Shown here: positions 52,200 to 61,681 of the stretch, piece by piece
How positions within the stretch are numbered: the first letter of the stretch is position 1
Layout of the letters: each line of letters starts with the position of its first letter
Origin: RGIG3701 sp017403345
Lineage (GTDB): Bacteria > Planctomycetota > Planctomycetia > Pirellulales > Thermoguttaceae
Assembly (NCBI GenBank): GCA_017403345.1
Contig: JAFQOH010000236.1
Span: 11,137-75,136, forward strand
DNA: 64,000 nt
Reading direction: 5' to 3'
Notes under the pieces: model-generated
Seen by the model: only the letters and a program-made list of their open reading frames with translations
Database searches by the model: none
What the model was told of the DNA's origin: nothing
Program-made: the position numbers and the translations under genes

Positions 52200-52637
52200 A
52201 TGAAAATTCTTGTGAGCGCGTGCTTGATGGGGCGGCTGTGTAAATATAATGCAGGGCATAATTTTCGGCAGGCCGTTGCGGAACTGGCACAGAATCATGA
52301 ACTCGTGGAAGTCTGCCCGGAAGTGATGGGAGGACGGACGATCCCGCGAAAGTGCATTGAGATCCGAAACGGACGTTTTGTGGAAGCCGACGGAACGGAC
52401 GTGGATGCCGAAGTGCGTGACGGAGTCTGCCAGGCACTTGAGATCGCAAAAAACGAGAACGTGGAACTTGCCGTCCTGAAATCCAGAAGTCCGACCTGCG
52501 GCGTGCACCAGATCTACGACGGAACGTTTTCCGGAACGCTCATCGATGGCCGAGGCGCACTGACCGAGGGACTTGAAGCGATCGGCGTGCGCGTGATCGA
52601 TGATGAAGACCTCCTTGCGAGTCCAGAGATCCTGTGA
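52200..52637 (+). CDS. DUF523 (TudS-like) cysteine-rich protein
   Basis: A 145-residue protein of the DUF523 family. Some members are thiouracil desulfurases (TudS) that use a [4Fe-4S] cluster. Conserved cysteines are present in SACLMGRLCKY, VCPEVMGG and SPTCGVHQIYDGTF, the three segments that hold the cluster in that family. It may remove sulfur from thio-bases. It lies 34 bases after rnhA and is probably co-transcribed. The ATG follows GAGAGCC, a weak site. Confidence 0.85.
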   Translation: MKILVSACLMGRLCKYNAGHNFRQAVAELAQNHELVEVCPEVMGGRTIPRKCIEIRNGRFVEADGTDVDAEVRDGVCQALEIAKNENVELAVLKSRSPTCGVHQIYDGTFSGTLIDGRGALTEGLEAIGVRVIDDEDLLASPEIL

Positions 52638-52664
52638 GTCTGGAACGCGGGATCGGATCCCGTT

Positions 52665-53387
52665 TTAGTTCGGCCACTCGGTGAGCCAGCGTGCTTCCAG
52701 CGCGTTTTGCGGCCGAGTGTGCGATTTTCGGTCCTGCGGCGTCACGATCTGAAAGACTCGCGTTTTTTCTGGTTTCAGAAACGCCCGCCGAACGACGTCG
52801 CCGGTACCTCCCGGTTTCAGACCGTCCGTCACGCCGTCCCAAAGCGCAAGGATGACCGTTGCACTGTCCGCAAGCTCCGCGCCGAGCAGATCGTACTGAA
52901 TGACGCGGTCGATCGGTTCCTGCGCAAGAGAACGTTCGCGATTCCCAGCTACCAGCGGGAGTTCCACCGATCGGTCTGCAAGCGCGAGCAAACGGTAAAA
53001 TGCACGCCTTGGCGAGTCTGCTGAAACTGCGTTTTGCGTTTCTTCCGCGTTTGAGTCTTGTGCTGTTTCCGCAAAATCTTCCTCGTAAAAACCCAGCGGC
53101 ATCGGCAAAACTCCGATCAGAGTCAGATTTGGACGTCCCGTACGCTTCAGCTCCAAAACCGTCTCGGCCGCCAGCTGGTCTGCGCCTTCCGCAAGTCCGC
53201 AGAGTACCAGAACGCGCTCTTCCGGCTGGAAATTCTCAAGGAAAAACGTGCGGATCTTCTCTTTCAGTGTTTCGTGGTCTTCTTTGAAAAGATGCCGATG
53301 CCCCGTTACTCCGACGACCGCAGAAATGGACGGCGGGATCGTTGGCGAAAAAGACTGTGGAAAAGGTTGTGAGGTTTTTGGCTCCAT
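52665..53387 (-). CDS. SLOG-like (Rossmann, nucleotide-sensing type) protein
   Basis: A 240-residue soluble protein. It begins with a Pro/Ser-rich stretch and then AVVGVTGHRHLF, a beta-strand plus loop as in SLOG/DprA-like domains. It continues VLVLCGLAEGADQLAAETVLEL and ends with ATVILALWDGVTDGLKPGGTGDVVRRAF, where the Gly-rich loop resembles a nucleotide-binding site. SLOG domains sense or bind nucleotides and are often part of defence or stress systems, but no effector gene is next to it. The gene faces DUF523 tail to tail. Function is not known. Confidence 0.65.
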   Translation of the reverse strand: MEPKTSQPFPQSFSPTIPPSISAVVGVTGHRHLFKEDHETLKEKIRTFFLENFQPEERVLVLCGLAEGADQLAAETVLELKRTGRPNLTLIGVLPMPLGFYEEDFAETAQDSNAEETQNAVSADSPRRAFYRLLALADRSVELPLVAGNRERSLAQEPIDRVIQYDLLGAELADSATVILALWDGVTDGLKPGGTGDVVRRAFLKPEKTRVFQIVTPQDRKSHTRPQNALEARWLTEWPN

Positions 53388-53501
53388 GTGTGCCTCCGAA
53401 ATGCGGATGAAACGGTCAGTGCGGAGTGAAGGTGGAAATCAACGAAACCGCACGGCACTCTTTCCGCGCCGAGTACCGTGCCCCCTGTTTGGAGAAGCTC
53501 T

Positions 53502-53581
53502 CTGAAAGCGGTCTCGTCTGAAAGCGGTCTCGTCTGAAAGCGGTCTCGTCTGAAAGCGGTCTCGTCTGAAAGCGGTCTCTT
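53502..53581 (+). repeat. 16-bp tandem array, five copies
   Basis: CTGAAAGCGGTCTCGT repeats five times without a gap (53502-53581), the last copy ending CTT. The array directly abuts the stop codon of the phosphoesterase gene at 53582. Confidence 0.95.
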
Positions 53582-54547
53582 TCAGCCAAGGTCAAGACGC
53601 CAGACGGCCCCCTGTTTCTCGGTCATGATCTTCTCGCGTTTTGGATTTGGCTCGAATCCTGGGTATTTATTGCCGGGGAAATAGTCACGCATCGTGAGGG
53701 TGAATGCCGCTTTATTTTCCGTCGTCCGGCAGTTCACCAGTCCGATGTCTCCCCAATGTCCGTTGGACGGAAGAATGAGCGCTTTCACACCCTGCTGGTC
53801 ATTCGTGTTCCAGACGTGATGGTGACCGTTTACGTAACCCGCGACACAGGAATGAGCTTTCAGAATGTCCGCGACTTTCGTTTCTGGCAGGGAATGATGC
53901 GCTCCGACGACGACCGGCTTCGTCTGCTTTTTGAGCGTCTCGTTCAGCCAGTCTTTCTGATCGTCGAGGATCTGGCCGGGGGTGATCCATTTGTTCGGAT
54001 CTTCCGACTGGATGAGAGAGTCCAGAAGGATGAAATCAAGGTTCGGCGTCTCAACTTTGAAGACGAGCCGGTCGGAAAGCAGAGAGCTCGCGGCGTGTTC
54101 CGGGAAGATCTCGGTAAAAGTGTCGCGCCGGTCATGATTTCCCATACACGCAGTCCACGGGATCCCCGCGTCTGCCAGCGGTTTCATCAGGTCCGTTAGA
54201 AGGACGTAATCCGCCCGTTTTCCCCAGAGGAACGCATAGTCGCCGTAGATCAGAACGTGAGCGGGACGCGGGTCCATTGACACGATCTCGGAAACCGTCT
54301 TGCGCATGAAATCGAGCTGGTGGCGCAGATTTGGACCGCAGTGCGTGTCGGCAAGCAGTACGACGTGATTCGGATCGACCGGGACACTGGAGGCCGTTTC
54401 TGCTGCGAGGGGATTCCAGCTGCCTGCAGTCCCCAGAAGCGTCAACCCCGAAGCCGAAAGACCGAGAGACGCAAGAAACTGACGGCGGTTCCACGCTGAA
54501 ACACGGGGTACGGCAGTTTGAGGCCGTTTTTCTTCATTTGCTTTCAT
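53582..54547 (-). CDS. Tat-exported calcineurin-like metallophosphoesterase
   Basis: A 321-residue exported phosphoesterase. A Tat signal with RRQFLASLGLSASGLTLLG (about 21-39) is followed by the metal-binding motifs DTHCG, GDYAF, GNHDR, GAHHS and NGHHH, all intact, so it should bind two metal ions and cleave phosphate esters. The YGDYAFLWGKRADYVLLTDL segment is typical of the exported phosphoesterases of this phylum. The substrate is not visible. The gene is immediately followed by a 16-bp tandem array, and its upstream gap has a 6-bp array. Confidence 0.88.
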   Translation of the reverse strand: MKANEEKRPQTAVPRVSAWNRRQFLASLGLSASGLTLLGTAGSWNPLAAETASSVPVDPNHVVLLADTHCGPNLRHQLDFMRKTVSEIVSMDPRPAHVLIYGDYAFLWGKRADYVLLTDLMKPLADAGIPWTACMGNHDRRDTFTEIFPEHAASSLLSDRLVFKVETPNLDFILLDSLIQSEDPNKWITPGQILDDQKDWLNETLKKQTKPVVVGAHHSLPETKVADILKAHSCVAGYVNGHHHVWNTNDQQGVKALILPSNGHWGDIGLVNCRTTENKAAFTLTMRDYFPGNKYPGFEPNPKREKIMTEKQGAVWRLDLG

Positions 54548-54569
54548 GGAATGATCCTTTCATGAGGAA

Positions 54570-54630
54570 GGTGGAAAGTGAAGGTAAAAGTGAAGGTGAA
54601 AGTGGAAGTGGAAGTGGAAGTGAAAGGAAA
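54570..54630 (+). repeat. Purine-rich 6-bp tandem array
   Basis: GAAGTG/GAAAGTG-type hexamers repeat about nine times (GTGGAAGTGGAAGTGGAAGT in the middle), lying between the phosphoesterase and rhamnosidase genes. Confidence 0.85.
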
Positions 54631-54668
54631 TGTGGTGAAATTGGGGATAAAAACGCGGTCTGCTGAAA

Positions 54669-56939
54669 TCAGCGTACGGGAAAAACGTGCGTTCCCGAGC
54701 CGACTTCACGCAGCTCTGAGTTTCCATCGGAATGCGGAACTGTGACTTCCGCGGTGACGTTGGCCGGAATCGTGACTTTCAGGCTTTCGCGAGTCCACTC
54801 GACGCAGACTTGTCCGCGGATCGTGGGGACTTTGGCCGTGAAAGACTCCAAACTGCCCGGCTGCGGCTCGATCTGAATGCGCGAGCAGCCCGGTTCCAGC
54901 GGCTCGACGCCAACGAGTTTGCGCGGAATGATGTTCGCCGGCGCGGCACCCCACGCGTGATTCCAGTCCTGATTCGGCTTATATCGGTCGTCCCACGCTT
55001 CGAGGGAGATCGTGGAACCGACGCGGATCATGTTCTGCCAGCTTCGCAGATCATCCGCCGTCATGCGCTCCAGGCCGTACGCGCCGTCACCGCCGTTGAA
55101 GACCGCGTCGAGAAGGAATTGGGCTGCGTAGACACTGCACCGCATCCCGCGGCTTTTGATGAAATCAGTGACGCTTTTCCGATGCTCTTCCGGCACGAGA
55201 CCGAATGCGAGCGGGAAAACGTTTGCGTGCAGCGACGCATGATCCGTCGTTTCGCCGTCACGGTAAATTCCGCGTTCCGGGTCAAAGAAGGTCTCTTGGT
55301 AGGCACGGTAGACCTGCTCGATGCGCTTGCGGAAAAAGGCTTCATCTTCCTTTTTTCCGAGAATCGCCGCGAATCGGCACATGGAATTCAGCGCGAAGTA
55401 GTGGTACGCATTCACGACGGAATTGAGATCCTGAAACACGAACCCGTCCGTCTCGCCGCTCTCTGCGTTTTCGTTCCCTGCCAGCCCTTTGTGCGGCCAG
55501 TCTACGATGTCGCGGAACTTTGGGCCGGAGTGAATGTGGATACTCTCAAGAAACTCATTCGTCACCTTGCCCGTTCGCGTGCTGATCAGACCGTTCGGCT
55601 CGGAAAGTGCGATGAGGGACTTCTTTTTCAGTTCCTCGTAAAGCAGTTCCACTCCGCGAATGTCTCCGGTGTACAGAAAATCGTACCATGCCATCTGGCA
55701 GCATTGGAGATTCCATTCTGTCGGCCACGTTGGGTGAAAAATGAGGTACTCCCACGAAAAACGCGCCATGGAGTACTCGCGGTCCACGCCGTAATGCGAG
55801 AGCTGGTTCAAAAGAGCGTCCCCCTCGTACGGTATCCGTTCGCGGTCGCCGTCCACGTAGACCCCGAGAAAGCTCGTCGCCTTGATCGAGTATCGGCAGA
55901 GATCCCAGACCGCGTTTAGCCTTTCGTCGGAGCAGTGAAACTCGCTTGCCGTTTCGTCAAAATGGTAGTACGCAGACCGGCGCTCGATCTTTTCGAGACG
56001 GACCGGAACGTCCAGTTCCTCAACTTCCGCGTACCGGAAGGGCATGACCTCACCGATGTACGCCGGCATGAGGAACGCGGCGCCGGAAGTGTTTCGCTGG
56101 TCGCGGCGGGTCTCGATGACGTACTCGTGCGTTCCGGCTTTCAGTGCGACACGGTACTCCCAGAACCGCGTGGATCCTGCCGGTTTCCTGTCTACCGCAC
56201 CGTCGCGGACGCGTTCGCCGACACGTACGAGGAGCTCACCGTCCCTTTCGGCACTCACCGTCAGCGCGATCTGACCGAAGGCGGCCTTTCCAAAGTCGAA
56301 AAACGTTTCTTTCGCCCTTTCCGGCACTTTCACCGTTCGGACCGGGTACTCACGCGCGAGGCGGATCGGGTACCGGCTCACTTCACCAGTCTGAAGTTCT
56401 TTTCCGATCCGGAATCCCTTCGGCTGAGACCACGGCGACACCATGCCGTCATTCCACGTGCGGACCCGCCAGTAGAAAACGCCGTCTTCACGGAAAACGG
56501 TTTCCTTTCCAACCAGCGGAAAGACCGAGGAGGAAGCCGCGCCCTCCACTTTTCCGGAGTCGAAAAGGACCGGATCCATGCTTCGGCTGGAAGAGATCTG
56601 GATCTCCCAGGCGGTTTGCCGGACGTTCTGCCGGGAATCGCGAACGATCCAGCTGAACGACGGGGCGAGCGTCCGGATCTCCGCCCACTGATGCACTCCG
56701 GGCGTAAGCGACTCCAAAGTCACTCCGTCTGCCGGAAAACCATTTCGAAAAACGGTTTCTGTGTCCTCCAGAAGATCCGTCAGAAGACCTTCCGGAGCCT
56801 GCGGACCATCTGAACTCGCCTCCTCTGCGCACACTGCGGAAACGGCCCAAGCAGCAGGAATGGGCCACGCTGCAAGAACGGACCAGATTGCGAAACTGAC
56901 TGTGAAACTGACTGTGAGAGTCGAAAAAATGGATCTCAT
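54669..56939 (-). CDS. Secreted glycoside hydrolase family 78 (alpha-L-rhamnosidase-like)
   Basis: A 756-residue exported protein. After a signal peptide (about 1-38) come a fibronectin-like Ig domain (about 90-180, EIQISSSRSMDPVLFDSGKV, FYWRVRTWNDG), a beta-sandwich domain, then the (alpha/alpha)6 catalytic barrel (about 330-680) with DGDRERIPYEGDAL around 360-372, the GH78 acid motif, and STISLEAWDDRYKPNQDWNH near 645 with the proposed base. A C-terminal beta domain follows. It removes terminal rhamnose from plant or bacterial glycans such as rhamnogalacturonan. The gene is in one orientation with the phosphoesterase, about 120 bases apart. Confidence 0.88.
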   Translation of the reverse strand: MRSIFSTLTVSFTVSFAIWSVLAAWPIPAAWAVSAVCAEEASSDGPQAPEGLLTDLLEDTETVFRNGFPADGVTLESLTPGVHQWAEIRTLAPSFSWIVRDSRQNVRQTAWEIQISSSRSMDPVLFDSGKVEGAASSSVFPLVGKETVFREDGVFYWRVRTWNDGMVSPWSQPKGFRIGKELQTGEVSRYPIRLAREYPVRTVKVPERAKETFFDFGKAAFGQIALTVSAERDGELLVRVGERVRDGAVDRKPAGSTRFWEYRVALKAGTHEYVIETRRDQRNTSGAAFLMPAYIGEVMPFRYAEVEELDVPVRLEKIERRSAYYHFDETASEFHCSDERLNAVWDLCRYSIKATSFLGVYVDGDRERIPYEGDALLNQLSHYGVDREYSMARFSWEYLIFHPTWPTEWNLQCCQMAWYDFLYTGDIRGVELLYEELKKKSLIALSEPNGLISTRTGKVTNEFLESIHIHSGPKFRDIVDWPHKGLAGNENAESGETDGFVFQDLNSVVNAYHYFALNSMCRFAAILGKKEDEAFFRKRIEQVYRAYQETFFDPERGIYRDGETTDHASLHANVFPLAFGLVPEEHRKSVTDFIKSRGMRCSVYAAQFLLDAVFNGGDGAYGLERMTADDLRSWQNMIRVGSTISLEAWDDRYKPNQDWNHAWGAAPANIIPRKLVGVEPLEPGCSRIQIEPQPGSLESFTAKVPTIRGQVCVEWTRESLKVTIPANVTAEVTVPHSDGNSELREVGSGTHVFPVR

Positions 56940-57024
56940 GCCGAATTTTTCCTGATTTGAAAGTTTCTGACGAAATGAAAGGGAAATTTTCTAAGGCCTT
57001 CCGGACCTTCCGGGAAAGCGAAGA

Positions 57025-58236
57025 TCAAGCGTTTTCTCCTGAGGTCACGGACGCACATTCCGGAGTGTGCGTTTCGTCTTCATCGTGCATCCAAGTGTTC
57101 ACGACCTGCGCGATCGCACCGTCACCGCAGACATTGCATGCCGTTCCGAAACAGTCCGTCGTGAGGTAGAGCGCGATCATCAGTCCCACGGCTTCCTCGC
57201 TGAAACCAAGGACGGACCCCAAAAGCGCAGCAGCCGCCATGATTGCCCCGCCGGGTACTCCGGGAGCCGCGACCATCGTGATTCCCAGAAACATGATGAA
57301 TGGAGCGTAGTGCGCCAAATCAGGATGCCCGCCAGTCAAGAGCATGATCGCGATCGAAAATGCCGTGATCTTCATCGTGCTTCCGGCAAGATGGATCGTG
57401 GCGCAAAGCGGGACGCAGAATTCTGCAACTTGGGGCCGAACGCCATTTTTCTGGACTTGCGCAAGCGTCACGGGGATCGTCGCGACAGAGGAAGAGGTCC
57501 CCAATGCCGTGAAGTACGCCGGCAGCATGGTCCAGAACATTTTGAAGGGGTTTTTACGAGCGATGGCTCCGGAAGCAAGAAATTGGATGGCGAGCAGGAT
57601 GAAGTGAAGCGCAAAAACGATGCCGATGATCTTTCCGAAAATGTTCAGGATCTCCCACACTCTGTCGTTCGCGCTCATCGCAAGAAAGATGCAGAAAATG
57701 AAAAGCGGCAGAAACGGAATGATCGCCTTCAGGATCAGCAGTTCCACGATCGTTCGGAAATCATCCGCGGCTTTCTGAAGCGTTTCGGACTGGATCGCCG
57801 AGATTCCGATCCCAAGAACGAACGCGAGAGCCAGTGCCGTCATGACGTCCATGACCGGCGGGAGCTCGATGCTGAAAAATGCGCCCAAAAGTGCTTCCTG
57901 TTCTTTCGGCGCCGGGGTGAAGGCAGTCCCATGAAGGAGCGGGGGAAAGAGTTCCGAACACGCGAACCAGGTCCCGAATCCCGAAAACATCGTGGATCCG
58001 TACGCCAAAAAGATTGTGAGGAGAAGGAACTTTCCGGAATTGCGTCCCAGCGCAGAGATCCCGGAAATGACCAGTCCGAGGATGATGAGCGGGATCGCAA
58101 AGTCGAGCCAGGCAGAGAAAATACTCTGGAATGTCGCGAAACTGCGGATCATCCAGACCGGCAGAAGATCACCCAAAAAGATGCCGAGCGTCACTGCGAT
58201 CAGAATCTGGACCAGGAGGGGAACTTTGGGGAACAT
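57025..58236 (-). CDS. Dicarboxylate/amino acid:cation symporter (DAACS family)
   Basis: A 403-residue inner-membrane transporter with 8 or so helices and two re-entrant hairpins, coupling uptake of dicarboxylates or acidic amino acids to Na+ or H+. The first hairpin has the Ser-rich ALGTSSSVATIPVTL; the second includes GVPGGAIMAAAALLG; TDCFGTACNVCGDG carries the conserved substrate-binding segment with an Asp and an Asn. The start at 58236 is chosen because AAAGGA precedes it; the longer frame upstream has no family similarity. Confidence 0.9.
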   Translation of the reverse strand: MFPKVPLLVQILIAVTLGIFLGDLLPVWMIRSFATFQSIFSAWLDFAIPLIILGLVISGISALGRNSGKFLLLTIFLAYGSTMFSGFGTWFACSELFPPLLHGTAFTPAPKEQEALLGAFFSIELPPVMDVMTALALAFVLGIGISAIQSETLQKAADDFRTIVELLILKAIIPFLPLFIFCIFLAMSANDRVWEILNIFGKIIGIVFALHFILLAIQFLASGAIARKNPFKMFWTMLPAYFTALGTSSSVATIPVTLAQVQKNGVRPQVAEFCVPLCATIHLAGSTMKITAFSIAIMLLTGGHPDLAHYAPFIMFLGITMVAAPGVPGGAIMAAAALLGSVLGFSEEAVGLMIALYLTTDCFGTACNVCGDGAIAQVVNTWMHDEDETHTPECASVTSGENA

Positions 58237-58389
58237 GGTACGTCCTTTCTGAAATTTGGGGAGTTTCTTGAATGAAAATTCTGGTTTGGGGAGGGAGGTG
58301 GGCAGGTGGGCGATTCGTGCAGGCAGAAAGACGTTGTTTGGTCGGATCTGCCTGCGTATTGGAGCGTACACAGATCGGTCAATATTTCA

Positions 58390-59199
58390 TTATTCCATGA
58401 CCCATGCGTGAAGGACCGGTGAGACGGCTCTTGCCCAGATCTCGTATCCTGCCGGCGTCAGATGCAGGAAATCCGGGGTGATGGGGGTCTGCAGGAAACC
58501 ATCGTCATCCAGAAGATTGGGCGTGAGATCCATGAAAAAGACGGTTTCTTTATCCGCAAGTTTAGCTAGTTCTGCATTTGCTTTTGCGATTTTTTCGCGG
58601 TAGGGATCCGTCGGTTGGTGTCCGCGGGGGAAATCACCGAGGAGCAGGATCTTCGCATTCGGCCAGAGTTCCCGGATCTTCTTCACGATGGCGGCATTGC
58701 CCGCGACGATCTCATCTGGAGTTCCTCCGACGACGTCTCCCGGACGCCGGCCTTTTCCGAGATTATTCGTACCGATCATGACCATGACGGCTTTGGGTGA
58801 GATCTTTTCTGCTTCGATCGTTTCCAGTTCCCAGAGAACGTGCTGCGTGCGGTTCCAGCCCATTCCGAGATTCACCAGACGAATGTCGCCAAAGTACTTT
58901 TTTTGGACATTTTTTCCCGCATTGTCCCAGTGGTGCGTGATGGAATCGCCGAGGAAGACCAGTTCGATCTTTCCTTCAGAAACGATCTTGGCTTTTTCCT
59001 CGAATCTGTCCAGATGGTTAATGTCCGGATCCGGAACGACGGCAGCTTCCAGTTTCGCGGCGTGGATCTCTGCCGTCTGTGCTTCGGTGAGCGGTTCTGC
59101 GGCAGACGGCAGCGGGGACAGCGTCAGGGCCAACGTAAATAAAGAGAGAAAAATGCACGCAAAGGGCAGGGTGCACCAACATCTGAAATCTTTTTTCAT
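58390..59199 (-). CDS. Secreted SGNH/GDSL-type esterase
   Basis: A 269-residue exported hydrolase with a signal peptide (about 1-34, ending SAAEP). The SGNH blocks are visible: LGDSITHHW with the Ser nucleophile, NLGMGWNRTQHVLW (Gly), MIGTNNLG (Asn), and TPDFLHLTPAGYEIWA with the Asp-His pair. It resembles the PAF-acetylhydrolase beta/gamma group and, in planctomycetes, likely deacetylates sugars. TGAAAAAAG is the only candidate ribosome binding region. Confidence 0.88.
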   Translation of the reverse strand: MKKDFRCWCTLPFACIFLSLFTLALTLSPLPSAAEPLTEAQTAEIHAAKLEAAVVPDPDINHLDRFEEKAKIVSEGKIELVFLGDSITHHWDNAGKNVQKKYFGDIRLVNLGMGWNRTQHVLWELETIEAEKISPKAVMVMIGTNNLGKGRRPGDVVGGTPDEIVAGNAAIVKKIRELWPNAKILLLGDFPRGHQPTDPYREKIAKANAELAKLADKETVFFMDLTPNLLDDDGFLQTPITPDFLHLTPAGYEIWARAVSPVLHAWVME

Positions 59200-59317
59200 G
59201 AAAAAACTCCCATCCGCTTGGCGGATTTAAGCGGAAAATGCGGTAAATACAGTTTAAAACGAAACTTTATCCGGATTATACGCGAAGTGCGTTTTTTTGT
59301 AAAGGGGGGGCAAAAAA

Positions 59318-61645
59318 TCATCCAACGTCGCCGAGTTCCAGTACGGCACCATATTTCTTGAGCATTTGCCTGCGTAAAATGCGAAGTGACGGCGCAGAAA
59401 GTCCTGGATCTTTTCCGATGATTTCCCGTGCAGCGATGCGGGTCTCTTCAAGGATCGCAGCGTCACGCAGAAGATCTGCGATCAGAAGCGGCGGCAGACC
59501 ATGTTGGCGGGTCCCGAAGAGGTCGCCGGGACCGCGCAGGCGAAAGTCGGTCTCGGAGAGCTCAAATCCGTCGGAGGTCTCGGTGAAGAGCTTGAGGCGT
59601 GCGGTCGTTTCTTCCTTTTCGTTGGAGGCAAAAACGCAGCAGTACCCCGCACGCGGACCGCGCGCAATACGTCCTCGAAGCTGGTGGAGCTGCGCAAGTC
59701 CAAAACGCTCCGCACTGTCGATCGTCATGAGTGTCGCATTCGGAATGTCCACGCCGACTTCGATGACTTGCGTTGAGATCAGGACCCGGAGTTCGCCCGT
59801 CCGAAAGCGGAACATGACGCTCTCTTTTTCTTCCTGCGTCATGCGTCCGTGAAGGATCCCGATCGGAAATTCCGCTAGTGGTCCGGTAGAAAGCTCCCGG
59901 TAAAGTTTCTGGAGATTCGCGACGTCAGATTCCTGCTCAGCGTCCTGCTCGTTTTCTGCGTCCTCTTTTTCCTGCCAGACCGAAGAAACGTCTTTTTCCG
60001 AGACGTCGGGATGCCGATCCATCCCGAAACCGATCTCGGTCTGAAAGTTTCCTGCGGTCTCCGTGAGCCCTTCCGTCTCTCCGATGCGCGGCACGACGAC
60101 GTAGCCCTGCGCACCGGCATGGAGTTTTTCTTTGAAAAAGGTCCACCAGCCCTCACGATTTTCCTTTTGTGCGAGGTAGGTTTTGACTTTTTGTCTTCCG
60201 GGCGGGAGTTCTCGGATCGTGGTGAGATCCAAGTCGCCGAAGAGCGTCATGGAGACCGAACGCGGGATCGGCGTCGCGGTCATGACGAGGTAGTGCGGAG
60301 ATTCGCCGGAACGCCGAAGCGCCGCACGCTGATTCACGCCGAATTTATGCTGCTCGTCGATGACCACCATCGCGAGTTTCGCGAAATTCACGTCTTTTTG
60401 AAGCAGCGCCTGCGTTCCGACTACGAGTTGTGCTTTTCCGGACGCGATCATTTCCAGCCGTTCTCGCCGTTCTGCCGGTTTCAGGCCGCCGACCAGTTCT
60501 ACGATCTCGACCGGACTGTGTGCGAGGAGTTTCCGGAGGGTCCGTGCATGCTGTCGGGCCAAGACTTCCGTCGGCGCCATGACGGCAGCCTGAAATCCAT
60601 GTGCGACGGCCAAAAGAAGCGCGTAGACCGCCACGGTCGTCTTTCCGCATCCGACGTCACCCTGGATCAGACGATTCATCGGCCGGCCGGAAACCGTGTC
60701 GCGCGTCACGTCGCCGATCGCTTTGAGCTGTCCCTGAGTCAGATCGTACGGAAAAAGCTGGCGAATGCGTCGATCGATCTCCGGTGTCGCTTCTAGGATC
60801 GGGGCGCGAAAATCGCACTGCTGCTGCCGACGGCGGATCTCCAGAGCGAGCTGAAGAAGAAAAAGCTCTTGAAAGACGAAACGGCGCCGCGCACGATCCA
60901 GCATTTCCTGCGTTTTGGGAAAATGGATCCCCTGAATGGCCTCCTGGATGGAAAGGAGGAAGTACTTGGTGCGCAGAGACTCCGGAAACGCATCTTCGAC
61001 GAGACTGGAGTACTTTTGGATGACGTTTCGCGCAAGACGCCGAAGTTCCCACTGATGGACGCCTTCCGTCAGACGGTAGACGGGCTGAAACCCAAGAAAT
61101 GCGGACGCGGTGGGAAGTGTTTCAGGCCCTGCGGCGGGAGTGACCATGGTTCCATGACCGCGGCGAAGTGCTTCAGGATCGCACGTTCCGATCCGATTCC
61201 CCGGGACTGTGTGGGCGTTGATCTGTGCAATCTCCTCGTCCGGAAGCAGACGCAGGATCGGATGCGTGAACTGCCAGCGCCGTTTCGTTGATTTTGGTTT
61301 TCCGCTGATGAGGTAGATCTGCCCGGCTTGAAGCTGACGAATACGGAACTGCTGGTTGAAGAAAAGGAGTTCCGCAAGTCCGTACGTGCCGTCTTCGATC
61401 TCCACGGTCGTCATGGTCCCGCGGCGGGTCGGACGGTGCCGTATCGTCACGATCCGCGCACAGATCGTCTGGAGCACGTCCTCCTCCAGATGCCGAATGT
61501 CCGTAAAATTCGAGAAATCTTCGTAGTCTCTCGGAAAAAAGAAAAGCATCTCCCCTGGAGTCCGGATCGGCAGTCTCGCCAACTGCTCGGCACGTCTCTC
61601 GCCAACGTAGGGTTCAAATGCGATGGAATTGAAAAGGGGATTCAT
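59318..61645 (-). CDS. recG: ATP-dependent DNA helicase RecG
   Basis: A 775-residue RecG, which reverses stalled replication forks and moves Holliday junctions. A wedge/OB domain (about 60-150) is followed by the DEAD-like helicase core with Walker A GDVGCGKT (about 320), PTEVLARQHA, the DEQH box VVIDEQHKFGVNQR, TATPIPRS, and the C-terminal helicase half ending ISTQVIEVGVDIPNAT, QLHQLRGRIARG and FGTRQHG. An acidic insertion (DVSSVWQEKEDAENEQDAEQ) at about 550-575 between the two halves of the core is unusual. The gene lies upstream of nothing else on this strand, 36 bases after the prepilin peptidase gene. Confidence 0.95.
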   Translation of the reverse strand: MNPLFNSIAFEPYVGERRAEQLARLPIRTPGEMLFFFPRDYEDFSNFTDIRHLEEDVLQTICARIVTIRHRPTRRGTMTTVEIEDGTYGLAELLFFNQQFRIRQLQAGQIYLISGKPKSTKRRWQFTHPILRLLPDEEIAQINAHTVPGNRIGTCDPEALRRGHGTMVTPAAGPETLPTASAFLGFQPVYRLTEGVHQWELRRLARNVIQKYSSLVEDAFPESLRTKYFLLSIQEAIQGIHFPKTQEMLDRARRRFVFQELFLLQLALEIRRRQQQCDFRAPILEATPEIDRRIRQLFPYDLTQGQLKAIGDVTRDTVSGRPMNRLIQGDVGCGKTTVAVYALLLAVAHGFQAAVMAPTEVLARQHARTLRKLLAHSPVEIVELVGGLKPAERRERLEMIASGKAQLVVGTQALLQKDVNFAKLAMVVIDEQHKFGVNQRAALRRSGESPHYLVMTATPIPRSVSMTLFGDLDLTTIRELPPGRQKVKTYLAQKENREGWWTFFKEKLHAGAQGYVVVPRIGETEGLTETAGNFQTEIGFGMDRHPDVSEKDVSSVWQEKEDAENEQDAEQESDVANLQKLYRELSTGPLAEFPIGILHGRMTQEEKESVMFRFRTGELRVLISTQVIEVGVDIPNATLMTIDSAERFGLAQLHQLRGRIARGPRAGYCCVFASNEKEETTARLKLFTETSDGFELSETDFRLRGPGDLFGTRQHGLPPLLIADLLRDAAILEETRIAAREIIGKDPGLSAPSLRILRRQMLKKYGAVLELGDVG

Positions 61646-61681
61646 GCTTTTTGCAAATTCTAAAATTCAGGACAGTAAAAG

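Noticed and set aside
57067..58275. 402-codon plus-strand open frame opposite the DAACS symporter
   Set aside because: Very Arg/Asp/Glu-rich shadow; the symporter on the minus strand is clear.
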